Source: Micromonospora tarapacensis (lineage in GTDB: Bacteria; Actinomycetota; Actinomycetes; Mycobacteriales; Micromonosporaceae). From it: a stretch of DNA of 64,000 nt. This document shows positions 10,688-19,429 of the stretch, piece after piece. Every line of letters begins with the position of its first letter. Position 1 is the first letter of the stretch. A model generated the notes under the pieces. It worked only from the letters and a program-made list of their open reading frames with translations, did no database searches and was not told where the DNA came from. The stretch is taken from NCBI RefSeq assembly GCF_019697375.1, contig NZ_JAHCDI010000004.1, positions 4,079,324 to 4,143,323 on the forward strand. The letters run 5' to 3'. The position numbers and the translations under genes are program-made.

Positions 10688-11652
10688 CGACGCAGACCCT
10701 CCCCGACCAGATCACCGTCCAACGGATCACCGGCCACATCGGCGCCGAGATCCACGGCATCGACCTCTCCCAGCCGCTGAACGACGACGTCATCTCGACC
10801 ATCCGCGCGGCACTGCTCGCCCACAAGGTGATCTTCTTCCGCGACCAGCAACTGACCCACGCAGAGCACATCGCCCTCGCCCGCCGGTTCGGCGAACTCA
10901 CCCGCCGCCCCGGGACCAAACACGGCGTCCACCCCAAGGGCTTCCCGCAGATCCTCACCATCGACCCAGACGCCGAAGACGCGCGGTACGGGCGCGACTT
11001 CGAGGAGCGGTACCGCCAGAAGTGGACCTCCTACACCGCGGGCTGGCACACCGACCTCACCCCCGCGGTGAACCCGCCGGCCGCCTCGATCCTGCGCGCC
11101 GAAACGGTCCCACCCTTCGGGGGAGATACCCAGTGGACCAACCTCGTCGCGGCGTACAACAACCTCTCCGAGCCGCTGCGCAACCTCGTCGACGGACTCC
11201 GGGCCGAGCACACCTTCTTCGCCGGCTGCCAGATGCACCCCGCCGACCCCGAGGACATCGCGATCCGCAAGATGAACCGCGACGACCCGCAGGTCTCACT
11301 CCACCCCGTGGTCCGGGTCCACCCCGAGACCGGCGAGCGGGCACTGTTCGTCCACCCGGCCTCCGTCAGCCGGATCCCCGACCTCAGCCCTGCCGAGAGC
11401 GCCAAGCTCCTCGACCTGCTCTTCGCCCAGATCATCCGCCCCGAGTACACCGTGCGGTTCACCTGGCGGCCCGGCAGCGTCGCCATGTGGGACAACCGCG
11501 CGACCGCCCACCTCGCCGCCACCGACCTGTCCCACCTCGACGTACGCCGCACGATGTACCGAGTGACCATCCTCGGCGACCGCCCCACCGGTCCCGACGG
11601 ATTCACCTCCGAGATCATCGCCGGCGAACCACTCACCGCGTTCGAGGATTGA
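10684..11652 (+). CDS. TauD/TfdA-family Fe(II)/2-oxoglutarate oxygenase, full length
   Basis: A 322-residue complete paralogue of the oxygenase at the left edge. The HxD iron pair is in GWHTDLT, the distal His in WDNRATAHLAATD, and the 2-oxoglutarate-binding region follows (DVRRTMYRVTILGD). The GTG start overlaps the asnB stop (GTGA), with AAAGGA eight bases upstream. Long identical blocks with the first copy (for example NPPAASILRAE, GDTQWTNLVAAY, VRVHPET) point to a fairly recent duplication. Two copies in one cluster suggest two hydroxylations or desaturations, or one substrate each for the two NRPS modules. Confidence 0.93.
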   Translation: MTTQTLPDQITVQRITGHIGAEIHGIDLSQPLNDDVISTIRAALLAHKVIFFRDQQLTHAEHIALARRFGELTRRPGTKHGVHPKGFPQILTIDPDAEDARYGRDFEERYRQKWTSYTAGWHTDLTPAVNPPAASILRAETVPPFGGDTQWTNLVAAYNNLSEPLRNLVDGLRAEHTFFAGCQMHPADPEDIAIRKMNRDDPQVSLHPVVRVHPETGERALFVHPASVSRIPDLSPAESAKLLDLLFAQIIRPEYTVRFTWRPGSVAMWDNRATAHLAATDLSHLDVRRTMYRVTILGDRPTGPDGFTSEIIAGEPLTAFED

Positions 11653-11907
11653 CTACAGCAGCGCCGGCCCGCCCGACCACGATCGACTGACGGGCCGCCG
11701 TCAGCGAGCGCAGGCCGCTGCCCCAGCGCCTTTTCGGACGGGCCGGCGTTGCCGGCCGAATCACCGACGGACACAAGCCCTGGCGAGATCCGCACTGGTA
11801 CGGCGGGCGGCTGCGGCAACACTCACGGGAATCAGCGGTCCAACAGGCCCCGACTGATAACCTGCCGCAACCGCCAATGCACATAGCTCGCGGAGCAAGG
11901 AGATCGC

Positions 11908-13410
11908 GTGAAAATCCTCGACGAAACTTCCCGGACGCTCAACGAATACCTGCTCGTCCCCAACCTCACCACCGAGGACTGCACACCCGGGAATGTCGAC
12001 CTCAGCGCACCGCTGGTACGGCACCGCCTCGGCGAACAGTCGCCGATCCGGATCGCCGTCCCCCTGGTCAGCGCCATCATGGGAGCGGTCTCCTCACCCC
12101 GCATGACGATCTCGCTCGCGCAGTGCGGAGGGCTCGGCTTCATCCATCACAACCAACCAATCACCGCCCAGGCGGAAATGGTCAGCAACGTCAAGCAACA
12201 CAAGGCCGGATTTCGACACAGCGACATCAACATCAAACCAACCGCGACGCTCGGCGAGGTCGCCAGACTCCTACGGGCGGCCGAGCGCGACATCGCCGCG
12301 GTCACCGACGACGGCACACCTCACGGAACCTTCCTCGGACTGATCTCCACCCGCGACTTTCACCCCAAGCGCCACGACCTGAACGACTCCGTCGAATCGC
12401 GCATGCAGCCCGCCAAGTCGCTCGTCGTCGCCGATCCCTCGATCTCGCTCTCCCAGGCCAACGCGATGATCTGGGACAACCGCCTCGACGTACTTCCCGT
12501 GGTCGCCGACAACGGAAGACTGGAGTCCATCGTCCTGCGTCGCGACTACGAACTCCACAAGACCTTCCAGAACGAGACGATCGACAGCGACAAGCGGTTC
12601 CGGGTCGGAGCAGGCGTCAACACCCACGACTACAAAGAACGCATCCCCGCCCTCGTCCGGGCCGGAGCCGACGTCCTGTGCATCGATTCCTCCGACGGAT
12701 ACTCCGTCTGGCAACGCAACACGCTCCAATACGTCAAGGGCGAATTCGGAGACCAAACCCCTATCGGAGCCGGCAACGTCGTCGACGGACGCGCCTTCCG
12801 CTACCTCGCCGACGCCGGAGCCGACTTCATCAAGGTCGGGATCGGCGGCGGCTCCATCTGCATCACCCGGGACCAAAAAGGCATCGGCCGCGGCCAGGCG
12901 TCAGCACTGATAGACGTCGTGACCGAGCGCGACGCCTACGCCAAGGAAACCGGCGTCTACATCCCAATCTGTTGCGATGGCGGCCTGCTGAGCGACTACC
13001 ACATGGCGATCGCGTTCGCACTGGGCACAGACTTCATCATGCTCGGCCGCTACTTCGCTCGCTTCGCGGAAAGCCCTTCCAAGCTGGTTCGTGTCAACGG
13101 CCAACTCTTCAAGGAATACTGGGGCGAAGGCTCTCAGCGAGCCCGGAACTGGTCTCGCTACGACCAGGGGGGCGAGCAGCACCTCGTCTTCGAGGAAGGC
13201 GTCGACGGCTACGTCCCGTACGCCGGCAGCATGTACGACACCGTCACGATGACCATCGCCAAGCTCAAAGCGACAATGATCAGTTGCGGCTCAACCTCGC
13301 TACGCGCCTTCCACGAGAACGCGGTCCTGGTGCCCGTATCACATCAGAGTTACCTGCAAAACACCGCCGAAATTCAACTTCGCGACCGGCCGAGCGACCC
13401 AGGGCAGTAA
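11908..13410 (+). CDS. guaB: Divergent IMP dehydrogenase, Tritrichomonas foetus-like, in NRPS cluster
   Basis: Oxidises IMP to XMP with NAD+. The 500-residue protein has the split (beta/alpha)8 barrel with a CBS pair at about 95-205. The catalytic loop is GGGSICITR with Cys318 and the flap dyad Arg417-Tyr418 lies in NWSRYDQGG. From memory the sequence follows T. foetus IMPDH closely (shared [39 protein letters not shown]; Cys319 and Arg418/Tyr419 there) rather than ordinary actinobacterial GuaB, which carries GPGSICTTR. GTG start with AAGGAG upstream. It follows the NRPS operon after 255 bp with a TGATAAC-like -10 near 11861. It is probably a second, inhibitor-tolerant copy or a pathway enzyme. 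Confidence 0.92.
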   Translation: MKILDETSRTLNEYLLVPNLTTEDCTPGNVDLSAPLVRHRLGEQSPIRIAVPLVSAIMGAVSSPRMTISLAQCGGLGFIHHNQPITAQAEMVSNVKQHKAGFRHSDINIKPTATLGEVARLLRAAERDIAAVTDDGTPHGTFLGLISTRDFHPKRHDLNDSVESRMQPAKSLVVADPSISLSQANAMIWDNRLDVLPVVADNGRLESIVLRRDYELHKTFQNETIDSDKRFRVGAGVNTHDYKERIPALVRAGADVLCIDSSDGYSVWQRNTLQYVKGEFGDQTPIGAGNVVDGRAFRYLADAGADFIKVGIGGGSICITRDQKGIGRGQASALIDVVTERDAYAKETGVYIPICCDGGLLSDYHMAIAFALGTDFIMLGRYFARFAESPSKLVRVNGQLFKEYWGEGSQRARNWSRYDQGGEQHLVFEEGVDGYVPYAGSMYDTVTMTIAKLKATMISCGSTSLRAFHENAVLVPVSHQSYLQNTAEIQLRDRPSDPGQ

Positions 13411-13528
13411 ACGCGAACCACAGAACCTCCAGGAAGCTGCGCCCTTCCGTCTATGTCACCGAACATCGCGGTTACTGAAGTGTTGGCCGACGTTGAAGTG
13501 AACGTATTGGGCAGTCAGGAGAGGATCG

Positions 13529-14467
13529 ATGACCACGAGACCAACGCTCACCGTCATCTATCGCACCGACGATTTCGATCCGGACTATCTCACGAAAGCC
13601 ACTAATCACTTCTTCGCCGCATCCTCGGAAGCGGCAACGCGAGCCGGATTTCGCTTCCGCGCCATCCCTATCAACGAGCTGTCGCCAAGCTGCGTGGGCC
13701 AGCCGCAGCTTTGGCGCCACGGAGAGAACCTGCTCCGGACAAGGCAGCTCTTCCAAGTCGACGATTTTAGTTGGGATCCCCAGACCGCCCATCACCTAAA
13801 AGCGGTCTGCCGCACAGTACGGGAAAGTGATTCGGTTCTCCTGAACCGCTCATTCACCGACGCGGAGTACCTGTCAACGGATAAGCTCGCCATCACCCAG
13901 CGAGCCTCACGACTCGGGCTGCCAACCCCGCCTACTGTGGCAATACCGTTTGGCCGCTACGCCCGCACCGCAACCCCTTTAATCGAGCAGCAACTCGGTC
14001 CGGGACCGTATATTGTGAAGCCCCGAGAGATGGGCATGGGATTCGGCGTCATGAAAGTCGACGGCATCGAGCAACTTTCCGCCATCCTTGACGTGACGGC
14101 TCAAGCCGGAATGGGATATGTCGTGCAGCCATTCATCCCCAACTCGGGCGACTTGAGGGTTTACGTAATCAACCGAGAGATCACCGCGACGCAACACCGC
14201 TCACCCTCCCCCGGACACTATTTGGCCAACATCAGCCAGGGTGGGGCCAATGCGATCAGAGCAACAGATATGGACATCCAGTCGGCAACTCTGCGCATCG
14301 CCGACAGCCTCGACGCAGCCTGTCTGCAAGTTGATTGGCTCCTGGGCGAAAAAGGTCCAGTAGTCAACGAGTGGAGCAGCGGATTTGGTGGGTACTCAGC
14401 CCTGCCTGATCCCGAACGCACCCGCCTGAGCGATGCCTTCTTCGATTGGGCCAGAACGCTCCTGTGA
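13529..14467 (+). CDS. RimK/GshB-like ATP-grasp ligase
   Basis: A 312-residue ATP-grasp enzyme that would form an amide bond from a carboxylate and an amine at the cost of ATP. ATP-grasp landmarks are the lysine strand YIVKPREMGMGFGVMKV, the VVQPFIPN segment, GDLRVYVIN, and the metal-binding end DWLLGEKGPVVNEWSS. ATG start with GGAGAGG upstream. It closes the NRPS cluster and could add a further amino acid to the dipeptide or build one of the monomers. Its base composition is visibly less GC-rich than its neighbours, which hints at separate acquisition. Confidence 0.8.
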   Translation: MTTRPTLTVIYRTDDFDPDYLTKATNHFFAASSEAATRAGFRFRAIPINELSPSCVGQPQLWRHGENLLRTRQLFQVDDFSWDPQTAHHLKAVCRTVRESDSVLLNRSFTDAEYLSTDKLAITQRASRLGLPTPPTVAIPFGRYARTATPLIEQQLGPGPYIVKPREMGMGFGVMKVDGIEQLSAILDVTAQAGMGYVVQPFIPNSGDLRVYVINREITATQHRSPSPGHYLANISQGGANAIRATDMDIQSATLRIADSLDAACLQVDWLLGEKGPVVNEWSSGFGGYSALPDPERTRLSDAFFDWARTLL

Positions 14468-14895
14468 CGCGAAAGCGTTCCCAAGCGAGGGCCGTTGATC
14501 TACCCAGCGCTTTCCGAGGTGCGCGGCGTTTAGCGTTCTTGAACGCTCCAGCCTCTACGTCTTGCGGCAGTAATGATCTCGGCCGCGCCCATGGTGGATG
14601 CTCCTGATCGCATCGTGGCCATCGCAGAACGCGCGCTGGCGTTAGAGCACGCTCTTGAGCAGTTCAGAACCAGGTCGGCCCCAAGGTCGGGACGCAAGGT
14701 CGGACCGAAGGTCGGTATTCCCAGGATCAATGCGTTCTGTAATGGTTGGCAGTGCAGTCGGTTACATCAACCATCACAATGCGCGGCCCGGATCAGCTGC
14801 CGGGACTGGTTCCGCCGTCCGCAACGTGGTCAACGCGCAGATAGCCGCGGGGGCTACCTGCCCACCCATCGCAAGTCTCGTTGAAGGGACCAGTC
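14468..14895 (+). other. Intergenic region before the lanthipeptide precursor
   Basis: About 430 bases without a convincing gene. It has short direct repeats of AAGGTCGG around 14680-14715 and an open frame from 14573 whose first 30 codons look weakly coding (VDAPDRIVAIAERALALEHALE), possibly a remnant. It should hold the promoter of the lanthipeptide operon, but I cannot place a -35/-10 pair with confidence. A ribosome site GAAGGGA precedes the precursor ATG. Confidence 0.4.
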
Positions 14896-15030
14896 ATGGA
14901 CAACCTGCTCACTGTCAGCGAAGACCCGTTCCAGCTCGACGTGGAGATCGTCACGGAGGGGCCGGTCGCCGCCGCGTTGCCGGCGGACACGGATGACGGC
15001 TGCGACACCGTGAAGGGCAGCGACTGCTAG
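14896..15030 (+). CDS. FxLD-family class I lanthipeptide precursor, 44 residues
   Basis: A 44-residue peptide with a leader box FQLDVEI at residues 12-18, matching the FxLD family of lanthipeptide precursors, and an acidic Cys-containing core ending TDDGCDTVKGSDC. The core has two cysteines (36 and 44) and Thr32, Thr38 and Ser42 as dehydration candidates, enough for two thioether rings. Asp34-Gly35 and several other Asp residues are possible isoaspartate sites for the cluster's methyltransferases. The start is supported by GAAGGGA seven bases upstream, and the gene sits 108 bases before the LanB gene on the same strand. Longer FxLD cores with more Cys are what I remember as typical, so this one is short. 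Confidence 0.88.
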   Translation: MDNLLTVSEDPFQLDVEIVTEGPVAAALPADTDDGCDTVKGSDC

Positions 15031-15138
15031 GCGTCACTCCTGCCGGTTCCGGCGGACGGCCCCCCGTACGCCCGCCGGAACCGGCGCCCACGTCAGGCAG
15101 GTTTCGCAAGGGAGCGATGTTGACGGCAGGAGGCTGTC

Positions 15139-18100
15139 GTGTTTCATGCGGTTGATGCCGGCACCGTCCGGGTCGCAGCTCATTCCTGGCCGGGTCACGG
15201 GGTGCCCTGGCCGGACCGGCATGATCCGGTCGGTATTGATGCCTGGCTTCGAGCGACCTGGAAGGTCGGCTTGGTGGATACGGTCTGGGTGGCGAGCCCT
15301 GGGTTCGTTGACCGTGTGGAGGCGGCTCTCGCTGGCGGGACCTTGGACGCTGCCCGGGGGTGGCGGTTGGTGTTGGCGTTGGCGCGGTACCTGGTGCGCG
15401 CTCAGCGACGGGCGACGCCGTTCGGGTTGTTCTCGGGTGTGGCGACGCTGCGCTTCGGCACGGTGGCTGCGGTGACGCCCTCGGAGCGGTCGGCGGTCCG
15501 CGTACGGCCGGACGCGGAGTGGTTCGCGTCGCTGGTCGCGCGGCTTGAGGCCGATCCGGACGTACGCTGCGGCTTGTACGTCCAGGCGAACAACCTGGTG
15601 CGGGTGTCTGGGCTTCGGATCCTCGTGGAGCGCCGGCCCCACGCCTCCGCACCCAGCGGGGGGACGTCCTCGGTACGGCGTACCGAGGCGGTGCGGCTGG
15701 CGATGACCCTTGCTTCCGGGCCGATGCTCTGGGCTGAACTGGTCGACAAGATTGCCGCCAGCTATCCGGAGTTTCCGCGTGCGTCGGCTGAGGTGCTGGT
15801 TGCCTCCCTGGTCGATCAGGGTGTGTTGATCTCTGCTCTCCGGCCGCCATCTACCTGCACAGACCCGCTCAAGCACGTCCTGGACCAGCTTGACACCGTC
15901 CCGCAAACCAGAGGTGGGCAGACGGTTCAGGAGCTTCGTTCGCTGCACGGCCGTCTCGGTGCCACCACAGGCCGGGCGACGGACTTTCGTGGGCTGGCCG
16001 CTCGGATGCGGGAGTTGGCGGTGGGTCGGCAGCCGTTGGCGGTGGATCTTCGGCTCGGGGATCAGGTCGTCGTGCCGCATCAGGTGGCCACGGAAATCAT
16101 CGCGGCGGTGGAGGTGCTGCGGCGGCTGACGTCGCATCCGGCGGGTCGGTCGGAGTGGCGTGGATACCATGCTCGGTTTGTCAATCGGTACGGGATGGCG
16201 TCGGTGGTGCCGCTTGCCGAGGTGGTCGATCCGGTGGCTGGCCTGGGTTACCCGGAGCACTTCGGGGACGTCGATTCCCCGGCGGTGGCGCCGTTGTCCC
16301 GTCGGGATGAGCGCTTGTTGGCGTTGGCGCAGCAGGCGGTGATCGACGGTGTCCGTGAGATGGTCCTCGATGATGCGGCGGTGTGGGCGCTCGCCGGCCC
16401 AGATCATGATGAGGGCCTTGTCAGTCCGCATGTCGACGTGTCGGCGGAGGTGCGCGCGGTGTCGTTGCGCGCGCTGGAGGAAGGTCGGTTCGTGGTCGCG
16501 GTGACGGGTATGGGCCGGTCGGCGATGGCGACGGGTGGACGCTTCCTCGACATGCTGCCGTATGCCGAGCGGGAACGGATGCGTGGGGAGTTCGCGCGCC
16601 TTCCGGTCGCGGTGGAAGGGGCCATGCCCGCGCAGGTGAGCTTCCCGCCGCGCAGGCTGCATGCCCAGAACGTGCTCAGTTCCCCGCAGGTACTTCCGTG
16701 GCTGGTCAGCATGGCCGAGCACCGCCCTGTTGCCGGCGACGTGATTGGCCTCGACGACCTCGGCGTGGCTGCTGACGTCGATCGGTTGGTCCTGGTGTCG
16801 ATTTCGCGGCGTCGAGTGGTCGAGCCCACCGTGGCGCACGCCGCCGCCGTGCACACCATGCCACTGCTCGGCCGGTTCCTCGTCGAGCTACCGCGAGCAT
16901 TGGACGCCCGGCTCAAGCCGTTCGACTGGGGCGCGGCGTCCTGTCTGCCGTTTCGGCCCACCCTGCGGTACGGCCGGGTTCTCCTGTCCGCGGCGCGTTG
17001 GCGGGTCGACCCGGCTCGGCTGCCCGGCGCCGACGCCAGCGACGGGGAATGGTCGGCGGCGTGGGAGACGCTGCGGGAGAGGCTGCGGCTGCCGAGGTGG
17101 GTGCAGGTAGGCAACGGCGACCAGCGACTCCGGCTCGACCTCGATCAGGTTATGGACCGGTCGCTGCTGCGCGCCCACCTCGACACCAGCAACGCGGCGG
17201 TCACCGTCGCTGAGGCGGCGGGGCCGGAGGACTACGGGTGGCTGTCCAGCCGAGCGCACGAGATCGTCGTACCAGTCGCCTCCACCGCCGCTCCGGCTGC
17301 GGCGCCGGCCGCAGTCGCTACCCGTGGCTCGTGGCCGCCTCCTGCTGCCGCCGACTCGGTTCTGCCCGGGGCGAGCGGGTTGCTGTCCGGATCGCTCGCC
17401 GTCGAGCCGTCGATGGTGGAGTTGGTGTTGCGGCGCGGGCTGCCAGCGCTGTTCGCCGACTGGCCTCAGCCGCCGATGTGGTGGTTCATCCGCATGCGCC
17501 GTCCGTTCGCGCACCTACGGCTTCGGCTGCACACCGACAACTACGGTGACGCGGCGGTCAGAGTCGGCCGGTGGGCTGTCGCGCTTCGGCGGCAGAGACT
17601 CGCGGGTGATCTGCGCTTGGACACCTACCGACCCGAGACCGGCCGGTACGGCGACGGCCAGGCGATGTCCGCAGCCGAGGAGTTGTTCGCCGCGGACTCC
17701 CGCGCCGCGGTGGTCCAGATGGCGGCCAAGGACGACTCTCAGCTCAACCAGCAGGCGCTGACCGCCGCGAGCATGATCGACCTGGCCGCTGCGATGCTCG
17801 GCAGCCGCACCGACGGCTGCGAGTGGCTCGTCGCCCGGCCGGAACACCCCGGGCAGGCGCCGATCGACCAGGGCGTCCTACGCCAGGCGGTCATCCTGGA
17901 TCCGACGTCGGTGCCTGGCCCGGTCCAGCGCGCATGGCAGGAGCGATCCCGGGCTGCGGCGCGGTACGCCGATGCGTTGTCCGCCTCCGGCAGCCCGCTG
18001 ACTCCGACAGCGGTACTTACGTCGCTGATGCACCTGCACTTCGTTCGCGCGCACGGTCCGGACGAAGCCGCCGAGCAGGTCACGTATCGGCTCGCCCGCC

Positions 18101-18156
18101 ACATCGCGCTGGCGGCGGTCCGTCGCCGCGTTCGCACCACAGGAGCTTCCCGATGA
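15139..18156 (+). CDS. Lantibiotic dehydratase LanB, full length
   Basis: Class I dehydratase that glutamylates Ser/Thr of the precursor using Glu-tRNA and eliminates glutamate to give Dha/Dhb. The 1005-residue length is normal for a complete LanB. The N-terminal glutamylation part carries the conserved RATPFGLFSGV, and the C-terminal SpaB_C-like elimination part lies after about residue 760 (WWFIRMRRPFAHLRLRLH). GTG start with GGCAGGAGG upstream. Its stop overlaps the LanC start (ATGA), so both are coupled. It is the second gene of the cluster, just after the precursor. Confidence 0.93.
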   Translation: MFHAVDAGTVRVAAHSWPGHGVPWPDRHDPVGIDAWLRATWKVGLVDTVWVASPGFVDRVEAALAGGTLDAARGWRLVLALARYLVRAQRRATPFGLFSGVATLRFGTVAAVTPSERSAVRVRPDAEWFASLVARLEADPDVRCGLYVQANNLVRVSGLRILVERRPHASAPSGGTSSVRRTEAVRLAMTLASGPMLWAELVDKIAASYPEFPRASAEVLVASLVDQGVLISALRPPSTCTDPLKHVLDQLDTVPQTRGGQTVQELRSLHGRLGATTGRATDFRGLAARMRELAVGRQPLAVDLRLGDQVVVPHQVATEIIAAVEVLRRLTSHPAGRSEWRGYHARFVNRYGMASVVPLAEVVDPVAGLGYPEHFGDVDSPAVAPLSRRDERLLALAQQAVIDGVREMVLDDAAVWALAGPDHDEGLVSPHVDVSAEVRAVSLRALEEGRFVVAVTGMGRSAMATGGRFLDMLPYAERERMRGEFARLPVAVEGAMPAQVSFPPRRLHAQNVLSSPQVLPWLVSMAEHRPVAGDVIGLDDLGVAADVDRLVLVSISRRRVVEPTVAHAAAVHTMPLLGRFLVELPRALDARLKPFDWGAASCLPFRPTLRYGRVLLSAARWRVDPARLPGADASDGEWSAAWETLRERLRLPRWVQVGNGDQRLRLDLDQVMDRSLLRAHLDTSNAAVTVAEAAGPEDYGWLSSRAHEIVVPVASTAAPAAAPAAVATRGSWPPPAAADSVLPGASGLLSGSLAVEPSMVELVLRRGLPALFADWPQPPMWWFIRMRRPFAHLRLRLHTDNYGDAAVRVGRWAVALRRQRLAGDLRLDTYRPETGRYGDGQAMSAAEELFAADSRAAVVQMAAKDDSQLNQQALTAASMIDLAAAMLGSRTDGCEWLVARPEHPGQAPIDQGVLRQAVILDPTSVPGPVQRAWQERSRAAARYADALSASGSPLTPTAVLTSLMHLHFVRAHGPDEAAEQVTYRLARHIALAAVRRRVRTTGASR

Positions 18157-19415
18157 CCGTCACCCTGCTTGCCACGCCGCTGCTACGAGCGGCGGAGACG
18201 ATGGCCTCCTGCATCACCGACACCCTGACCGAGCCCCCGCCCGCACATCCCGCCGGTGTCGACTACGGGCCGTGCAGCACGCGCTGGTACGGCCAATCGC
18301 TGTCCAAAGGGGCCGCCGGGATGGCGATCCTGCACGGGGTGCGCGCGCAGACGGGTCACGGTGGATGGGAACCGGTCCGTGCGTGGCTGCGCCGCGCAAG
18401 CGAGGAGACGCTGAACAACGGCACCGGAGCCGGGCTGTGGTTCGGTGCACCCGCTGTCACCCACGCACTGACCACGGCCATGCCACACGCCCGGCCGGCC
18501 GCCCTGGACGCCCTGGATCACGCCGTCGCGGAACTGACCGAGCGTCGGCTCGCCGCTGCCGAGGCACGCCTCGCGGTAGCCGCCCGGCCCTCACTGTCGG
18601 AGTTCGACCTCGTACGCGGGCTGACCGGCCTGGGAGCCCACCTGCTGCGCCGCTTCCCTGACAGCGACGTGCTGCGCCGGGTGCTGGCGTACCTGGTGCG
18701 GCTCACCGAGCCGGTCGACGCCGACGACGAAGCAGGCCGGCTCGCACCGGGTTGGTGGAGCGCGGACCCACCCGATGACGAGAATCCTGAGCGGGGCGGA
18801 CATGCCAACGTCGGCATGGCGCACGGCATCACCGGTCCCCTGGCCCTGCTGGCTCTGGCTATGCGGCAGGACATCCGGGTGCCGGGACAGACCGAGGCGA
18901 TCGGCCGGATCTGCTCGTGGCTGGACAGGTGGCAGCAGGCGAGCCCGGCGGGCCCCTGGTGGCCCGAGAAGATCACTGTCGCGGAGATGCACGCCGGGCA
19001 GCCCGCCGTGAACGGCCCGGCGCGGCCATCCTGGTGCTACGGCACCCCGGGTATCGCCCGCGCCCAGCAGCTCGCCGGGCTCGCCCTCGGCGAGCCCGGC
19101 CGGTGGCAGGCGGCAGAAGACGCGCTGGCCCGCTGTCTGGCCGACCCCGTCCAGCTCAGCCGGATCATCGACCCGGCGCTGTGCCACGGCTGGGCAGGAC
19201 TCGCCGCCACCCTCTGGTACGCCGCCGCCGACGCCCGCGACACCAGCCTGCCCGCCGCCGTGCCCCACCTGATGCGCCTGCTGGTCCAACACGCCACCAA
19301 CCCCACCTCCGCATCATCTGGCCTGATCTCTGGCCCCGCCGGCATCGCCCTCACTCTGCACACCTTCACTACCGGCACCGATATCCACTGGTCCACGAGC
19401 CTGCTGATCAACTAG
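18153..19415 (+). CDS. Lanthionine synthetase C-like cyclase (LanC)
   Basis: Zinc enzyme that adds cysteine thiols to Dha/Dhb in the modified precursor, closing (methyl)lanthionine rings. The 420-residue protein shows the zinc ligands Cys295 (WCYG), Cys344 and His345 (CHGWAG) and the conserved GMAHGITG and SGLISGPAGIA turns of the alpha/alpha barrel. The start is fixed by the ATGA overlap with lanB. It ends 14 bases before the fused methyltransferase gene, consistent with one operon. Confidence 0.94.
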   Translation: MTVTLLATPLLRAAETMASCITDTLTEPPPAHPAGVDYGPCSTRWYGQSLSKGAAGMAILHGVRAQTGHGGWEPVRAWLRRASEETLNNGTGAGLWFGAPAVTHALTTAMPHARPAALDALDHAVAELTERRLAAAEARLAVAARPSLSEFDLVRGLTGLGAHLLRRFPDSDVLRRVLAYLVRLTEPVDADDEAGRLAPGWWSADPPDDENPERGGHANVGMAHGITGPLALLALAMRQDIRVPGQTEAIGRICSWLDRWQQASPAGPWWPEKITVAEMHAGQPAVNGPARPSWCYGTPGIARAQQLAGLALGEPGRWQAAEDALARCLADPVQLSRIIDPALCHGWAGLAATLWYAAADARDTSLPAAVPHLMRLLVQHATNPTSASSGLISGPAGIALTLHTFTTGTDIHWSTSLLIN

Positions 19416-19429
19416 ACGAGGAGAGCGTC

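Noticed and set aside
13529..14467. D-Ala-D-Ala ligase or housekeeping glutathione-type synthetase
   Set aside because: Only general ATP-grasp motifs match; family-specific substrate motifs of those enzymes were not seen.
14573..14884. 103-codon gene before the lanthipeptide precursor
   Set aside because: Coding character is lost after about 50 codons, no ribosome site, and no recognised domain.
15139..18156. Thiopeptide rather than lanthipeptide cluster
   Set aside because: Full-length LanB plus a zinc-ligand LanC and an FxLD precursor fit a lanthipeptide; no cyclodehydratase, azoline dehydrogenase or pyridine synthase is present.
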